IMG/VR virus record: IMGVR_UViG_3300046501_000372
Location: 1 to 52,839 of that record
Direction: 5' to 3' (one strand)
From: a virus
Length of the DNA: 52,839 nt
Part shown: in pieces, positions 1 to 9,212 of the stretch
How the letters are laid out: each line of letters begins with the position of its first letter
Position numbering within the stretch: position 1 is the stretch's first letter
The notes under the pieces: model-generated
What the model was told of the DNA's origin: nothing
The model's database searches: none
What the model saw: the letters and a program-made list of their open reading frames with translations, nothing else
Made by a program: the position numbers and the translations under genes

Positions 1-127
1 GAGGCGATCCGGGGCGTAGAGTCGAACCGCAAGCGTCAACTGTCCAGCGCGTACCGCTACACGCCCGATATGACGCCCGGAAATTATCAGGGTATGCAAT
101 ACGACGGAATTATGCGAAATATCGTCG
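1..127. repeat. Terminal direct repeat, left copy
   Basis: Bases 1-127 are identical to 52713-52839. The gene running off the right end continues in the same frame here, so the contig closes into a circle of 52,712 bp. A 127-base exact overlap is most simply an assembly overlap of a circularly permuted or circular genome and not a biological terminal repeat. Confidence 0.97.
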
Positions 128-828
128 GCAATCATGTGGCGCTCGTTATCGAAGGGCGCGCAGGACCAGACGTTCTAGTCGGGGATGAGAATACCATGAA
201 GACACGTACGGCGCTGATGGTATCGGGAGCACTGGCGGCGCTGGTTCGCCCCCTGCTCGCGCAGGATGCCCAGATCGACCTGACCGGCCCGCTCGACGAT
301 GTGTCGGCCAGTACGCTCGGCGACGGCAAGGCGATCGCCGAAGCGGTCGTGGCGCTCGTCACGCCGCAGCTGGCCGCCGACAAGGCGCTGACCGTAGAAG
401 ACGTGCAGGCGACCATCGCCGCGGTCCCCAAGGTGCTCGCCGAAGACGCGCTGACGGTCGCCGCGCCGGCGCCCAAGCCGCCGACTATCGTGCCGCCCGC
501 CCCGCTCGGCATGGACGAAGCGGCCGTGGCGAGCCGTATCGAAGCGGCGGTCGCCGCCGAGCGTACCGCCAGCATGGCCATTCGGACCGCCGAACGCGAG
601 GTCTTTCCGCACATCGGTGAAGTCGTCGCCATGGATAGCGCGAACGCCTACTATCAGATGGCGCTCGACGCGGCCAAGGTCGATCACGCTGGCATTACCG
701 ATACGACCGCCCTGCGCGCCATGGTCAAGATGCTGCCCGCGCCGGGCGATCTGATCGCGCAGGACACGGCGTTCAAGGATGCCGCCGACGACATCCTGCC
801 CGCCAAGTCGCACCTCATCCGGAGCTAA
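1..828 (+). CDS. Prohead protease, DUF2213 family (3' part; 5' part is 52356-52839)
   Basis: Continuation across the circle junction of the gene starting at 52356; the joined protein is 394 aa (119 codons from 52356-52712 plus 275 here). The stretch around LSSAYRYTPDMTPG and YDGIMRNIVGNHVALV is typical of the DUF2213 head maturation protease family, with a candidate catalytic His in LSEHVPV (right-end part) and Ser in LSSAY. The C-terminal half is Ala/Pro-rich and helical and could act as a scaffold fused to the protease. It lies directly upstream of cement and capsid genes, as expected. An internal ATG at 70 is not the real start. Confidence 0.85.
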   Translation, partial: EAIRGVESNRKRQLSSAYRYTPDMTPGNYQGMQYDGIMRNIVGNHVALVIEGRAGPDVLVGDENTMKTRTALMVSGALAALVRPLLAQDAQIDLTGPLDDVSASTLGDGKAIAEAVVALVTPQLAADKALTVEDVQATIAAVPKVLAEDALTVAAPAPKPPTIVPPAPLGMDEAAVASRIEAAVAAERTASMAIRTAEREVFPHIGEVVAMDSANAYYQMALDAAKVDHAGITDTTALRAMVKMLPAPGDLIAQDTAFKDAADDILPAKSHLIRS

Positions 829-833
829 CAGCC

Positions 834-1361
834 ATGCCGTTCCAGACCTCGGTTCTTGCGAACCCCGCCCCCGCTTTCGATGGCGACTGGGCGAGCGCCA
901 ACCCGCACACGTCCATGCTGACGCCCGGTAACGGCGATCCCGCCCTGTCGACGTACAAGGCGTGGACCGTCGGCGCGGCCGGCGTGGTCGTCGGCCGGTT
1001 CGCCTTCGCAAACCTTTCGACTGGCGAAGTGACGAGCGCGCAGCCAGCCGTCGCAGCCAACCTGCAGCGCATCGGCTTCATCGGTCGCGACCAGCCGGTG
1101 GTCATCACCGGGTACCTCGCTGGCGACGGCATGACTATGTATCAGGGCCAGGAAGTCGACATCATGGACAGCGCGGACGTGTGGACTCGCTTTCCGAACG
1201 GCGGCACGATCGGCGGCAAGGTGTTCGCGTCGACTACGACCGGCCAGGCGATCGGTACGGCGGCAACGGGCGGCACGGTCGCCGGCGGCGTCGAAACGCG
1301 CTGGTTCCTCGACTCTCCGGTGATCGCCGGCGAGCTCGGCAAAATCTCGACTCGGGGGTAA
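834..1361 (+). CDS. Capsid cement/decoration protein (gp24-like)
   Basis: 175 aa. The N terminus MPFQTSVLANPAPAFDGDWA and the phrases VGRFAFAN and GFIGRDQPVVITGYL match the structural cement proteins that precede DUF2184 capsid genes in many proteobacterial myophages and prophages. It is thought to bind the outside of the mature capsid. Five bases separate it from the protease stop, and the capsid gene begins 6 bases after it. No membrane or signal segments are seen. Family assignment rests on remembered similarity and gene order. Confidence 0.75.
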   Translation: MPFQTSVLANPAPAFDGDWASANPHTSMLTPGNGDPALSTYKAWTVGAAGVVVGRFAFANLSTGEVTSAQPAVAANLQRIGFIGRDQPVVITGYLAGDGMTMYQGQEVDIMDSADVWTRFPNGGTIGGKVFASTTTGQAIGTAATGGTVAGGVETRWFLDSPVIAGELGKISTRG

Positions 1362-1367
1362 TCCACA

Positions 1368-2471
1368 ATGCGTGACCTTGCACTTCGCACCCGGCTGGCC
1401 GGCTACGGTATCCACCTTCCGACCACGGCTGTGCTTGCGCAGGATGCGTGGCGTGACGACCTGTTCGCTGCGGCGGCCGCCAACCCGGCGCTCGTCAACG
1501 CCGACCTGCGCAGTGTCATCGCCAGTATCGGTCACAACGGCGGACCGGCCATGGACGCCCAGCCCGGCGCGATCACCACGCCGTCGGCTGGTATCCCTGC
1601 GTTCCTGACCAACATCATCGATCCGGAAGTGATCCGTATCTTCACGCAGCCGATGCGTGCCGCGGAGATCTTCGGCGAGACGAAGAAGGGCGACTGGACG
1701 ACCCTTTCCGTGCAGTTCCCGACGATCGAGAACGCTGGCCAGGTCAGCAGCTACGGCGATTACAACAACAACGGCACGACCAGCGTCAACGCCAACTGGG
1801 TGCCGCGCCAGTCGTATCACTACCAGACGATCAAGCGCTACGGCGAGCGCGAGCAGGCCATCTGGGGCGTCGGCGGCATCAACAAGTCGGCCGAGCTCGA
1901 TATCTCGGCGGCCTACGTCATGGCCAAGTTCCAGAACCGCTCGTATTTCTACGGGATCGCCGGTCTGCAGAACTATGGCATGCTGAACGAGCCGTCGCTG
2001 ATCGCACCGTCCACCCCAGCCGTGAAGACCGCCGGCGGCACGACCTGGACGCTCGCGACGGCGCAGGAGATCTACAACGATATCCTCGCGCTCTACACGC
2101 AGCTGAACGTCCAGATGGGCGGCAACATCAACATGCGCGAGCGGATGACGCTCGTGCTGTCGACAACCCGCGAGTCGGCGCTGTCGAAGGTGTCGCAGTT
2201 CAACATCACGGCCCGTCAGACCATTCAGGAGAACTTCCCGAACCTGACGATCGAGACGGCGCCAGAGTACAGTACCGCGGGCGGCGAGCTCGTCCAGCTG
2301 TTCCTGCCGACGTTCGAGGGCCGCACGACTGCGTACGGCGCGTTCACGGAGAAGATGCGCGCGCACCCGCTGATCGCGCAGCTGTCCGCCTGGATGCAGA
2401 AGATGTCGGCCGGCACGTGGGGCGCCATCTTCCGGAGGCCGGTCGCCCTTGCACAAATGTTGGGTGTGTGA
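1368..2471 (+). CDS. Major capsid protein, DUF2184 family
   Basis: 367 aa, the usual size for an HK97-fold capsid subunit. The block FLTNIIDPEVIRIFTQPMRA followed by Y.TIKRYGEREQAIW and AAYVMAKFQNRSYFYGI is characteristic of DUF2184 major capsid proteins. The first 75 or so residues are less conserved and could be a delta-like segment removed by the upstream protease. It sits directly after protease and cement genes and before neck genes, the standard head order. Confidence 0.9.
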   Translation: MRDLALRTRLAGYGIHLPTTAVLAQDAWRDDLFAAAAANPALVNADLRSVIASIGHNGGPAMDAQPGAITTPSAGIPAFLTNIIDPEVIRIFTQPMRAAEIFGETKKGDWTTLSVQFPTIENAGQVSSYGDYNNNGTTSVNANWVPRQSYHYQTIKRYGEREQAIWGVGGINKSAELDISAAYVMAKFQNRSYFYGIAGLQNYGMLNEPSLIAPSTPAVKTAGGTTWTLATAQEIYNDILALYTQLNVQMGGNINMRERMTLVLSTTRESALSKVSQFNITARQTIQENFPNLTIETAPEYSTAGGELVQLFLPTFEGRTTAYGAFTEKMRAHPLIAQLSAWMQKMSAGTWGAIFRRPVALAQMLGV

Positions 2472-2510
2472 TCCGTGTAACACACTGAACATCTGACAAA
2501 GGATCCGAGA

Positions 2511-2933
2511 ATGCACGTCATCTGTAAGCTCCCCCACGGCCTGACCATCAAGCACGCCGGCCAGACCATCAACCTGAACGGCGCGAACGAGGGTTACGAC
2601 CCGACGTTCCTCGCGCCGAACGGGCGCAACAACGACGGCGAAAAGCGCGTCGGCGGGTTCGGCATCACCGAACTGACCGGCGATCAGGCGTCCGCGTTCG
2701 AGGACTGGGCGAACCACGTCACGTACAAGGACGGCAAGAAGGAATCGGGTAAGCTGCCCGAGCCGAACCTGGCGCTCGAGAACGGGATGATCGTCTCGTT
2801 CAAGTCGGAAGCCGACGCGCGCAAGGAAGCGAAGAACCTGTCGTCCTACATCGCGACCGGTACGGAGGGTATCGACCCGGCGACCGACAAGCAGATGAAG
2901 GACGACCAGCTGGAAACCGCTGACAAGAAGTAA
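2511..2933 (+). CDS. Conserved head-region protein, unknown function
   Basis: 140 aa, hydrophilic and charged, with a Lys/Asp-rich C terminus. It begins MHVICKLPHGLTIKHAGQTI, a start seen in uncharacterised proteins just after capsid genes in other phages (remembered, not searched). A ribosome-binding site (AAAGGA) lies about 10 bases upstream. Its position between capsid and the DUF4054 adaptor suggests a virion or head-completion role, but no function is assigned. Confidence 0.7.
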   Translation: MHVICKLPHGLTIKHAGQTINLNGANEGYDPTFLAPNGRNNDGEKRVGGFGITELTGDQASAFEDWANHVTYKDGKKESGKLPEPNLALENGMIVSFKSEADARKEAKNLSSYIATGTEGIDPATDKQMKDDQLETADKK

Positions 2934-2966
2934 TACCGCGGCCCTGCCCGCGCTCTGGAGGTTTCC

Positions 2967-3416
2967 ATGGCCGTAGCTGTTTTCGACTACGCGCTGTGGT
3001 CCCTTTCCTACCCGGAACTACAGGCGACCGTTAGCGAACCGCTGGCGGTCGCTTTGTTTCGTCGCGCGCGGTTGTTCCTTAACAATACGGACTGCTCGCT
3101 CGTCACGGACGTGGATATGCGGCTCGATCTGCTGAACCTGATCGTCGCGCACCTCGCCAGCCTTGGCGGGGCCGGCCAGGCGGGCGGCGCTAGCGGGCTG
3201 GTCGGACGCGTCACGTCCGCCACGGAGGGTTCGGTCAGCGTGGACGTGGACGCCGGCCCGAGCAATGCGAACAGCGCTTGGTGGCTGCAGACCACGTACG
3301 GCTTCCAGTACTGGACCGCGACGGCCAGTTACCGCACCATGCAATATGTTCCCGGCCCGGTTCCGTCTATGGAGCCGAGGGGGCTGAACGGCCGTACTTA
3401 CCGCAGGGGTTTCTGA
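2967..3416 (+). CDS. Head-tail adaptor, DUF4054 family
   Basis: 149 aa. The pattern FPEL-like (YPELQATV), a helix with [11 protein letters not shown], a middle [12 protein letters not shown] helix and the ending [14 protein letters not shown] matches DUF4054 head-tail connector proteins. A good Shine-Dalgarno (CTGGAGG) precedes the ATG. Its stop TGA overlaps the ATG of the next gene (ATGA type), showing translational coupling. It should form the ring between portal and neck. Confidence 0.8.
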   Translation: MAVAVFDYALWSLSYPELQATVSEPLAVALFRRARLFLNNTDCSLVTDVDMRLDLLNLIVAHLASLGGAGQAGGASGLVGRVTSATEGSVSVDVDAGPSNANSAWWLQTTYGFQYWTATASYRTMQYVPGPVPSMEPRGLNGRTYRRGF

Positions 3417-5716
3417 TGGCACTGACGCTCACCAACACCGTCGCCACGTTCGGTTCGCGGTTCGTCGCACTCGTGCAGGGGCGCGTCGGCACCGTCACGC
3501 TCAAGACGAACCCGCGGTACGCCTGGGCGCTCGCCTCGCTCGAATTGTCGTGCAGCGACGTTCAGTCGGGCGACACGGTCGTGCTGACCGAGACGATCAA
3601 CGGCACGCCGACCGACTATACGTTCCCGATGACCGTGCAGGGCGCGCCGTCTACGTTGCGGATTGCCGGCACGCCGTCTGCCGCAGGTGTTGGGTCGTCA
3701 GGTGCGTTCACACCGACGATTACGGGCGGATCCGGCACGTACTACCTGCGTGCGCTCGGGCAGCTGCCGGCCGGCCGATCCGTGGTCGGTCTGGCCATGA
3801 CCGGCTCGTATCTCTCGAGTGGGCCGAACGCGTATCTGCTCGAGGCGTCGGACAGCTTGGGCGCGACCGCACGGCTAGCCGTTAGTGAGAATGTTGCGGG
3901 CGGCACCCCCACTCCAACCCCGACGCCTACGCCTACGCCGGGTCCGGCAATCCCCGCGCTCGATTGGCGCATGCCGGCGTCGGCCACGTATTCCAGCAAC
4001 GGCACCACGGCCACGCAGCTTCAGACCGCGCAGGCCAGCGTCGCGAGCAAGAGCCGGGCGCAGACGCTTACGGTCGCGGCAAATGGCGCTACGGGCTTTG
4101 TCGCTTACCGTGTCGCAGCGAGCGATACGCCGCTGATCCTGTCTTGGTCGGTAAGCTACCTCGACGGCATCAGCTACGCCATAGATACGAGCACGGACAC
4201 GACCACTCCCGGTGTCGACGGGACTTGGACCCCAGTCGGCGCGCACGAGTTGTTCAGCGAGTTCCGCGACTTTCACGTTATCCCAGCCGGTGGCGCACGT
4301 GTCATCCGCCTGACCGCTACCAACGCCCGCACATCGGGCAATCTCGTCATCGTGCCGATACTCCACCAGATCCCGGCAAGCGGCGCGTTCGATGCTCACC
4401 ACCTGATCGGCGCATCGCGCGAGGCAGGCCTTGGCAACAGCGACACGATCGAGAACGCGATTATTGCGCAGTTCCCGACGCGCGATCCGATCATCTTCTC
4501 GACGGCGGGCAGCGGCTACACCGCGCAGTCCGTCATTGCGAAGATCAACGCGCCTTGGTCCGCGGACGGCATCACGCGCACCGTCAGCTTCCAGACGCGC
4601 ATGACGGGCGCGGTGTCCTTCCACCATGTCGGCAACTTCATCGGCAACAACGTCACCGGCGCGCGAGTCTACGACAGCGGCCAAAAAGCTGCGCTCGACG
4701 CTGCTTACGATACGCTCTGCGCCACGATCATCCCTGCGATCGGCGGCACGATCTACATGCAGAACACGTCGTTTCGCTGGTATCACACAGGGACGGCCGT
4801 CGAGCCGACTTCGCTCGCACTTCAGAACAACGGTTCGCTTCCCTACAACATCAATGTCGTCAACGCGAAGATTCAGCAGTATTCGGTGGATGGCTGGGAC
4901 AGCAACGCCCTGACTGCCCGCACCGACAACTACAGCCTCATGTTGGTCGACCGTGATGAGCTGAACGCGACAGACGGCATCCACGACGGCTACGATGTCA
5001 ACCGGGCGTACATCATCGCGACCGAGTGGGCGCGCATCTATACCGGTTCGTGGCCTGCCAAATCCTATGCCGAGCAGGTTGTGGATACGGCGGTTTCGGC
5101 GGGCTCGACACGCGCCATTCAGGACGCGACCTATGTCCTGGACGCACTGCCGGACAGCAGCTTCAAGACCGCACAGCGCGCCCGCGTAACTGCTATTGCC
5201 GCTCCACAGGAGACGATTCTGTTCTCCCCGAACACGTCCAACACTGTCGCCGGCTGGTACGCCTTCGACGGTCTCACGACGGGTGTGAAGTCGGCGTCGA
5301 TGCCAAACACGACGGGTGCGGCGTCGGGCATATCAATGGAAGTTGTCGAGCCGTTCGACACCGTGGCGGTTACGAGTATGGGCTCGTCGAGCATACCGTG
5401 GGCGCCGTTACTGGCTCTCAATCGTCATGCGTACAACACTGCGGGTAACACCGCTACGCTGCGGATCGCCGGCCTCAATGCCGCCAAGTCTTACAGGTTG
5501 CGGCTGGCCCCGGCGCGAACGAGCACAACCGGATCGCGCCTCACGCAGTACAACGTCAATGGCGTTGACCGCACGCCGATTATCGAGGCACTGGGCAACA
5601 TCACGCAATTTATCGAGGTGACACTGACCGGGCTGACGACCTTCGACATCATCACCAAGAGCACTAACGGTCAGATTTCGTATCTCAACGTCGGTTCGCT
5701 CGAGAGAATGAACTGA
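3416..5716 (+). CDS. Virion protein with Ig-like domain, Pro-Thr linker and SGNH-hydrolase-like domain
   Basis: 766 aa, starting at the ATG that overlaps the previous stop. Residues 1-160 form beta-rich, Ig-like repeats; a (TP)n linker of about 14 residues follows. The C-terminal part carries SGNH-like blocks: Ser334 in LIGASREAG (GAS replacing GDS), GNN at 410-412, and D520-G-I-H523 as the Asp/His pair. This suggests a carbohydrate esterase or deacetylase displayed on the virion. The last 160 residues are beta-rich and could be a binding domain. A protein of this type between the DUF4054 adaptor and neck genes is unusual and may be a head or neck fibre. Catalysis is inferred only from motifs. 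Confidence 0.65.
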   Translation: MALTLTNTVATFGSRFVALVQGRVGTVTLKTNPRYAWALASLELSCSDVQSGDTVVLTETINGTPTDYTFPMTVQGAPSTLRIAGTPSAAGVGSSGAFTPTITGGSGTYYLRALGQLPAGRSVVGLAMTGSYLSSGPNAYLLEASDSLGATARLAVSENVAGGTPTPTPTPTPTPGPAIPALDWRMPASATYSSNGTTATQLQTAQASVASKSRAQTLTVAANGATGFVAYRVAASDTPLILSWSVSYLDGISYAIDTSTDTTTPGVDGTWTPVGAHELFSEFRDFHVIPAGGARVIRLTATNARTSGNLVIVPILHQIPASGAFDAHHLIGASREAGLGNSDTIENAIIAQFPTRDPIIFSTAGSGYTAQSVIAKINAPWSADGITRTVSFQTRMTGAVSFHHVGNFIGNNVTGARVYDSGQKAALDAAYDTLCATIIPAIGGTIYMQNTSFRWYHTGTAVEPTSLALQNNGSLPYNINVVNAKIQQYSVDGWDSNALTARTDNYSLMLVDRDELNATDGIHDGYDVNRAYIIATEWARIYTGSWPAKSYAEQVVDTAVSAGSTRAIQDATYVLDALPDSSFKTAQRARVTAIAAPQETILFSPNTSNTVAGWYAFDGLTTGVKSASMPNTTGAASGISMEVVEPFDTVAVTSMGSSSIPWAPLLALNRHAYNTAGNTATLRIAGLNAAKSYRLRLAPARTSTTGSRLTQYNVNGVDRTPIIEALGNITQFIEVTLTGLTTFDIITKSTNGQISYLNVGSLERMN

Positions 5717-6000
5717 TGACCAGCTTCCGTCAGTCCGGCACGTGCCTGATCGGCTGGCAGGGCGCCGAACCCGTCGCGCAGATCGCGTGGGACGTGACGG
5801 ACGGCGGCTGGTACATCAACTTCCTAACTGTCGAGCAGCCTCGGTTGCTTGCCCCGCTGCTTGCGCGTTTCCGTCAGATATGGCGCGATGCCGGCGAGCC
5901 CCGGTTGACCGCTGCCGTAGCGGATAATAATTACAGACTAGCCGTGTTCCTCGGTTCAGTACCGCGTAACAATCCTCAAGTGGAGATCCGTCATGGGTGA
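5716..6000 (+). CDS. Small protein, unknown
   Basis: 94 aa. ATG overlaps the previous stop by one base (TGATG). The sequence (FRQSGTCLIGW... GGWYINFLTVEQPRLLAPL... AAVADNNYRLAVFLGSV) faintly recalls the end of a GNAT acetyltransferase, where a residue pair near N-Y-R-L follows the acetyl-CoA site, but it is too short for a full domain. It is coupled to the gene before and after, so is very probably expressed with the neck genes. Confidence 0.6.
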   Translation: MTSFRQSGTCLIGWQGAEPVAQIAWDVTDGGWYINFLTVEQPRLLAPLLARFRQIWRDAGEPRLTAAVADNNYRLAVFLGSVPRNNPQVEIRHG

Positions 6001-6145
6001 CAAGGAAAGCAAGGCGTACCGTAAGCTGTCGGCCGCGGGCAAGACCGCGTATGGCCGTGACCGCGCGAAGGAAGCCGACGCCAACCAGGGCACGTTCAGC
6101 GCCACTTTGGCCAAGCTGTACGCCGGCGATTACAACTCGCTGTAA
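5993..6145 (+). CDS. Small basic protein, 50 aa, unknown
   Basis: Starts MGDKESKAYRKLSAAGKTAY and overlaps the preceding gene by 8 bases; its TAA shares a base with the ATG of the next gene. Rich in Lys, Ala and Arg, helical, no cysteines. Too short for common ORF calling but fills the gap precisely with start and stop overlaps on both sides. Unknown role within the neck cluster. Confidence 0.6.
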   Translation: MGDKESKAYRKLSAAGKTAYGRDRAKEADANQGTFSATLAKLYAGDYNSL

Positions 6146-6706
6146 ATGGCCGAAATAGGCATCAAGCAAGGCGGGCTGCTCGACAAGGCGTTACGTGACC
6201 TCGCGAACAAAGTCAGCAAGCCCGCCGTGTTGCGTGCGGGATTCCTTGAGTCCGCCAAATACCCCGACGGCCAGTCCGTGGCTGAAGTGGCGGCGATCCA
6301 GAACTTCGGTGCGCCCGGTGCGGGTATCCCGGCTCGTCCGTTCTTCACGAACGCAGTCGCGCGCGGATCGGGCGAGTGGGCCGGTAAGCTGGCTGCGCTG
6401 CTCAAGCTGACCGATTACGACGCGGAACGTGCGCTGGCCATGATGGGGCCGGTGATCGCGTTCGACATCCAGAAATCGATCACCGAGACGAACGCGCCGC
6501 CCCTATCGCCAGTTACCATCCAGCTTCGCGTCATGCGGAAAAATGACTCGTCGCTGGTCGTGACAGGCGCCACGGTCGGCGAAGCGGCTGCACGGGCCAA
6601 GGCCGGCGTGTCAACCGCCGGTGTATCGACCAAGCCACTTGTCGACAGCGGCACGATGTTCCGATACGTTTCGTTCGAAGTTACGCCGACAGGGGGCACA
6701 GAATGA
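6146..6706 (+). CDS. Neck/tail-completion protein (HK97 gp10-like or virion morphogenesis type)
   Basis: 186 aa. The stretch VAAIQNFGAPGAGIPARPFF is the signature block (E.GT..IP.RPFL) of HK97 gp10-like and phage virion-morphogenesis proteins, which sit at the head-tail joint. A SGVSTKPLVDSGTMFRYVSF ending is also typical (L.DTG.L..si). Overlaps the 5993 gene's stop and the next gene's start (ATGA). Confidence 0.7.
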   Translation: MAEIGIKQGGLLDKALRDLANKVSKPAVLRAGFLESAKYPDGQSVAEVAAIQNFGAPGAGIPARPFFTNAVARGSGEWAGKLAALLKLTDYDAERALAMMGPVIAFDIQKSITETNAPPLSPVTIQLRVMRKNDSSLVVTGATVGEAAARAKAGVSTAGVSTKPLVDSGTMFRYVSFEVTPTGGTE

Positions 6707-6849
6707 CAGCTACGGTCATCGTCACGAACGACAAGCGGCTCGGGCTGGCTGCCATGCTTACGCGGGTTGCCCTGGTCGTGCGATCGTCGCGTCTGCTCGT
6801 ACTGGCGATCGGGTTGCGTGATAGCGCGGTACGCGAGCAGTACGAATGA
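6703..6849 (+). CDS. Small membrane-like protein, 48 aa, unknown
   Basis: MTATVIVTNDKRLGLAAMLT followed by a hydrophobic stretch (RVALVVRSSRLLVLAIGL) and a charged tail. ATGA overlaps at both ends (6703-6706 and 6846-6849) make it a convincing translated gene although short. The hydrophobic segment is broken by arginines, so membrane insertion is uncertain. Confidence 0.6.
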   Translation: MTATVIVTNDKRLGLAAMLTRVALVVRSSRLLVLAIGLRDSAVREQYE

Positions 6850-7226
6850 ACCTTCGCGCTCTTGCCAACCGTGCGACCCGCACGGTCAATCCGAACGTGA
6901 CGGCACAGCTGCGCGCGTCGACCGGCTACGCGACCGCGGCGAGCGGCAAGCAGGAGCCGACCTACGCCGACGCCGCGCCGGTTGTGTTGCAGGCGCAGGC
7001 GTTGACCAAGCGGGACCTCGATCATCTGGCCGGGCTGAATATCAGCGACGCGGTGCGGCCCGTCTACGCAAACCGCCCGCTGACCGGCGTCGATCGCGCA
7101 AAGGGTAGCGGAGGGGATCTGATCGATATGGTCGACGGCACTTTCCTTGTCACGGCCGTGCTCGAGGACTGGTCGGCTACGTCTGGCTGGTGCAAGGCCG
7201 CCCTGACCCGGCAGCTTACTGCATGA
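6846..7226 (+). CDS. Neck protein, unknown family
   Basis: 126 aa, begins MNLRALANRATRTVNPNVTA and contains a beta-rich middle (LQAQALTKRDLDHLAGLN... NRPLTGVDRAKGSGGDL). Proteins of this size and wording lie between gp10-like and tail-terminator genes in related myophages and are thought to be head-closure or neck components. ATGA coupled to the gene on either side. Confidence 0.65.
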   Translation: MNLRALANRATRTVNPNVTAQLRASTGYATAASGKQEPTYADAAPVVLQAQALTKRDLDHLAGLNISDAVRPVYANRPLTGVDRAKGSGGDLIDMVDGTFLVTAVLEDWSATSGWCKAALTRQLTA

Positions 7227-7717
7227 TCAGCGAAGACGACATTTTCGCGGCGTTGCGCGCGTTCCTCCTATCCGTACTGCCCGCCGGCACGGAAGTGCTC
7301 GTTACGCAGCAAAACCGCGTCCCCCAGCCGGTCGGCCCGAATTACGTCATGATGACTGCGGCCAGCCGTACGTTCATGTCGAGCTCGTATCGCGAGTATC
7401 GCCCGCCCGACGACCAGCAGGACACCGCGCGCAGCACGTCGGCGGGTATCCAGCTGGATTTTTACGGCCCGGTCAGCAGCGACTATGCGCAACGGTTCGC
7501 TACGCTTTTCCGCGACGAGTATGCGACGACGGCGATGGCTGGCACGGGCGTGACGCCGCTTTATTGCGACGACGGCTCGCAGATGCCGCTGACGAACGGC
7601 GAGAAGCAATACGAAGCGCGCTGGATGATCCAATGCGCACTGCAAGTGAACCCCGTGGTATCGACACCAATGCAATTTGCGGATAAGGTCGTCGCAACCA
7701 TCGTAGAGGCGGACTGA
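7223..7717 (+). CDS. Neck/tail terminator protein (gp12-like, LIC_12616 type)
   Basis: 164 aa from the ATG overlapping the previous stop. The pattern DDIFAALRAFLLSVLP... V..QQNRVPQP.GPNYVMM, then LDFYGP.S.DYAQRFATLFRDEYA, matches phage neck-terminator proteins that cap the tail tube before head joining. Four bases separate it from the sheath gene, the usual order in myophages. Confidence 0.75.
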   Translation: MISEDDIFAALRAFLLSVLPAGTEVLVTQQNRVPQPVGPNYVMMTAASRTFMSSSYREYRPPDDQQDTARSTSAGIQLDFYGPVSSDYAQRFATLFRDEYATTAMAGTGVTPLYCDDGSQMPLTNGEKQYEARWMIQCALQVNPVVSTPMQFADKVVATIVEAD

Positions 7718-7721
7718 CGAC

Positions 7722-9212
7722 ATGGCAGCAAGCATTCCAGCATCGGCCATCGTGCAGGTCTTGCCGAACGTGATCGACGCGGGCGGCTCCGGTCTGGATC
7801 TGGTCGGCCTGATCCTGACGAACAGCAACCGCGTGCCCGTCGGTACAGTCGCCCGCTTCGCGACGCTGAACGACGTGCAGGCCTTTTTCGGCCCGATCAG
7901 CACCGAAGCCACGCTGGCCGCAACCTATTTCGCCGGTTATGACGGCTCGACTGTCAAGCCGGCTGTGCTGCTCTTCTCGCAGTATCCGGCCGCTCCGGTG
8001 GCCGCCTATCTGCGCGGCGGGTCGAACGGCCTGACGCTTGCGCAAGTTCAGGCGATGAGCGGCGTTCTGGCCGTAACGGTTAACGGCGTCGGGACGACCA
8101 GCGGGATCATCAATCTCGCCGCCGCGACCAGCTTGAGCAATGCCGCAGCGCTTCTGCAGACCGGGATCGCGGCCAGTAATGCAACCGTGACCTACGACAG
8201 CATTTCCGGTTCGTTCGTTATCGCCAGCCCGACCACCGGGCCGGGTAGCACCATCACTTTCGCCTCTGCCGCGCTGGCCGCCCCGCTCGGGCTGACCGAA
8301 GCGACGGGTGCGGTTCTTAGCCAAGGTGCCGCGGCCGCAACGCCGGGTGGTGCGATGGACGCGGTGGTCGCGCAGACGCAGGATTTCGCCAGTTTCACGA
8401 CGGCCTTCAAGCCGATTGCCGCCGACATGTATGCGTTCGCGCTGTGGAACGACCTGCAGGACAATCGCTACCTGTACGCGATGTGGGACAACTCGATCAC
8501 CCCGACGCAGTTCGGCGACACGAGCAGCGTCGGATATCTGATCGCGCAGGCCGGGCTGTCCGGTACGGCGCCGATCTATGACCCCAACAACGGCGCAAGC
8601 GTCGCGGCGTTCCTGCTCGGCGCGGTCGCATCGATCAACTTCAATGCCGTGGAGGGCCGCTCGACGCTGGCTTTCCGCAGCGGCTCCGGGCTGTCCGCCG
8701 GCGTGACGAACGCGACGATCGCGGCCAACCTGCGCAGCAACGGCTATAATTTCTACGGGGCGTACGCGACGGCCAACGATGGCTTCACGTTCTTCTATCC
8801 CGGCTCGGTCAGCGGCGAGTTCGACTGGATCGACTCGTACGTCAACCAGATCTGGATGAACAGCGGCTTCCAGCTGGCGCTGATGAACCTGCTGATCGAC
8901 GCGGGCAGCATCCCGTACAACACGGACGGCTATAGTCTGATCGAGGCGGCGATGGCGGATGTCATCAACCGCGCGGTCGACTTCGGCGCGATCCGGGCGG
9001 GCATCGCGCTCAGCCAGGCGCAGGCCGCGCAGGTCAACGGTGCGGCGGGGCGCGTCATCTCGAACACGCTGCAGGAGCGCGGCTGGTACGCGCTGGTGCT
9101 GCCGACCGACGCGTCCGTGCGCGCAGCCCGAGGCTCGCCGCCGGTGTATTTCTTTTATACCGATGGCAGCAGCGTTCAGAGGCTCACGGTGAGTTCGGTG
9201 TTGGTGCAGTGA
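7722..9212 (+). CDS. Contractile tail sheath protein, DUF3383 family
   Basis: 496 aa. N terminus with I.VLPNVIDAGGSGLDLVGL and VARFATLNDVQAFFG, and the C-terminal region with SLIEAAMADVINRAVDFGAI and a final YFFYTDGSSVQRLTVSSV, fit DUF3383 sheath subunits. The middle contains an Ala/Thr-rich inserted domain (about residues 110-200). This gene defines the phage as a myovirus. Its stop overlaps a GTG start of the HNH gene that follows, which separates it from the tube gene. Confidence 0.9.
   Translation: MAASIPASAIVQVLPNVIDAGGSGLDLVGLILTNSNRVPVGTVARFATLNDVQAFFGPISTEATLAATYFAGYDGSTVKPAVLLFSQYPAAPVAAYLRGGSNGLTLAQVQAMSGVLAVTVNGVGTTSGIINLAAATSLSNAAALLQTGIAASNATVTYDSISGSFVIASPTTGPGSTITFASAALAAPLGLTEATGAVLSQGAAAATPGGAMDAVVAQTQDFASFTTAFKPIAADMYAFALWNDLQDNRYLYAMWDNSITPTQFGDTSSVGYLIAQAGLSGTAPIYDPNNGASVAAFLLGAVASINFNAVEGRSTLAFRSGSGLSAGVTNATIAANLRSNGYNFYGAYATANDGFTFFYPGSVSGEFDWIDSYVNQIWMNSGFQLALMNLLIDAGSIPYNTDGYSLIEAAMADVINRAVDFGAIRAGIALSQAQAAQVNGAAGRVISNTLQERGWYALVLPTDASVRAARGSPPVYFFYTDGSSVQRLTVSSVLVQ

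Noticed and set aside
1-127. Biological direct terminal repeat
   Set aside because: It is short, lies inside the protease gene and matches an assembler overlap length; treated as assembly closure.
825-2717. 630-codon open frame on the minus strand
   Set aside because: Antisense to cement, capsid and the next gene; Arg/Val/Asp-rich translation typical of GC-rich shadow frames, no ribosome site or motif.
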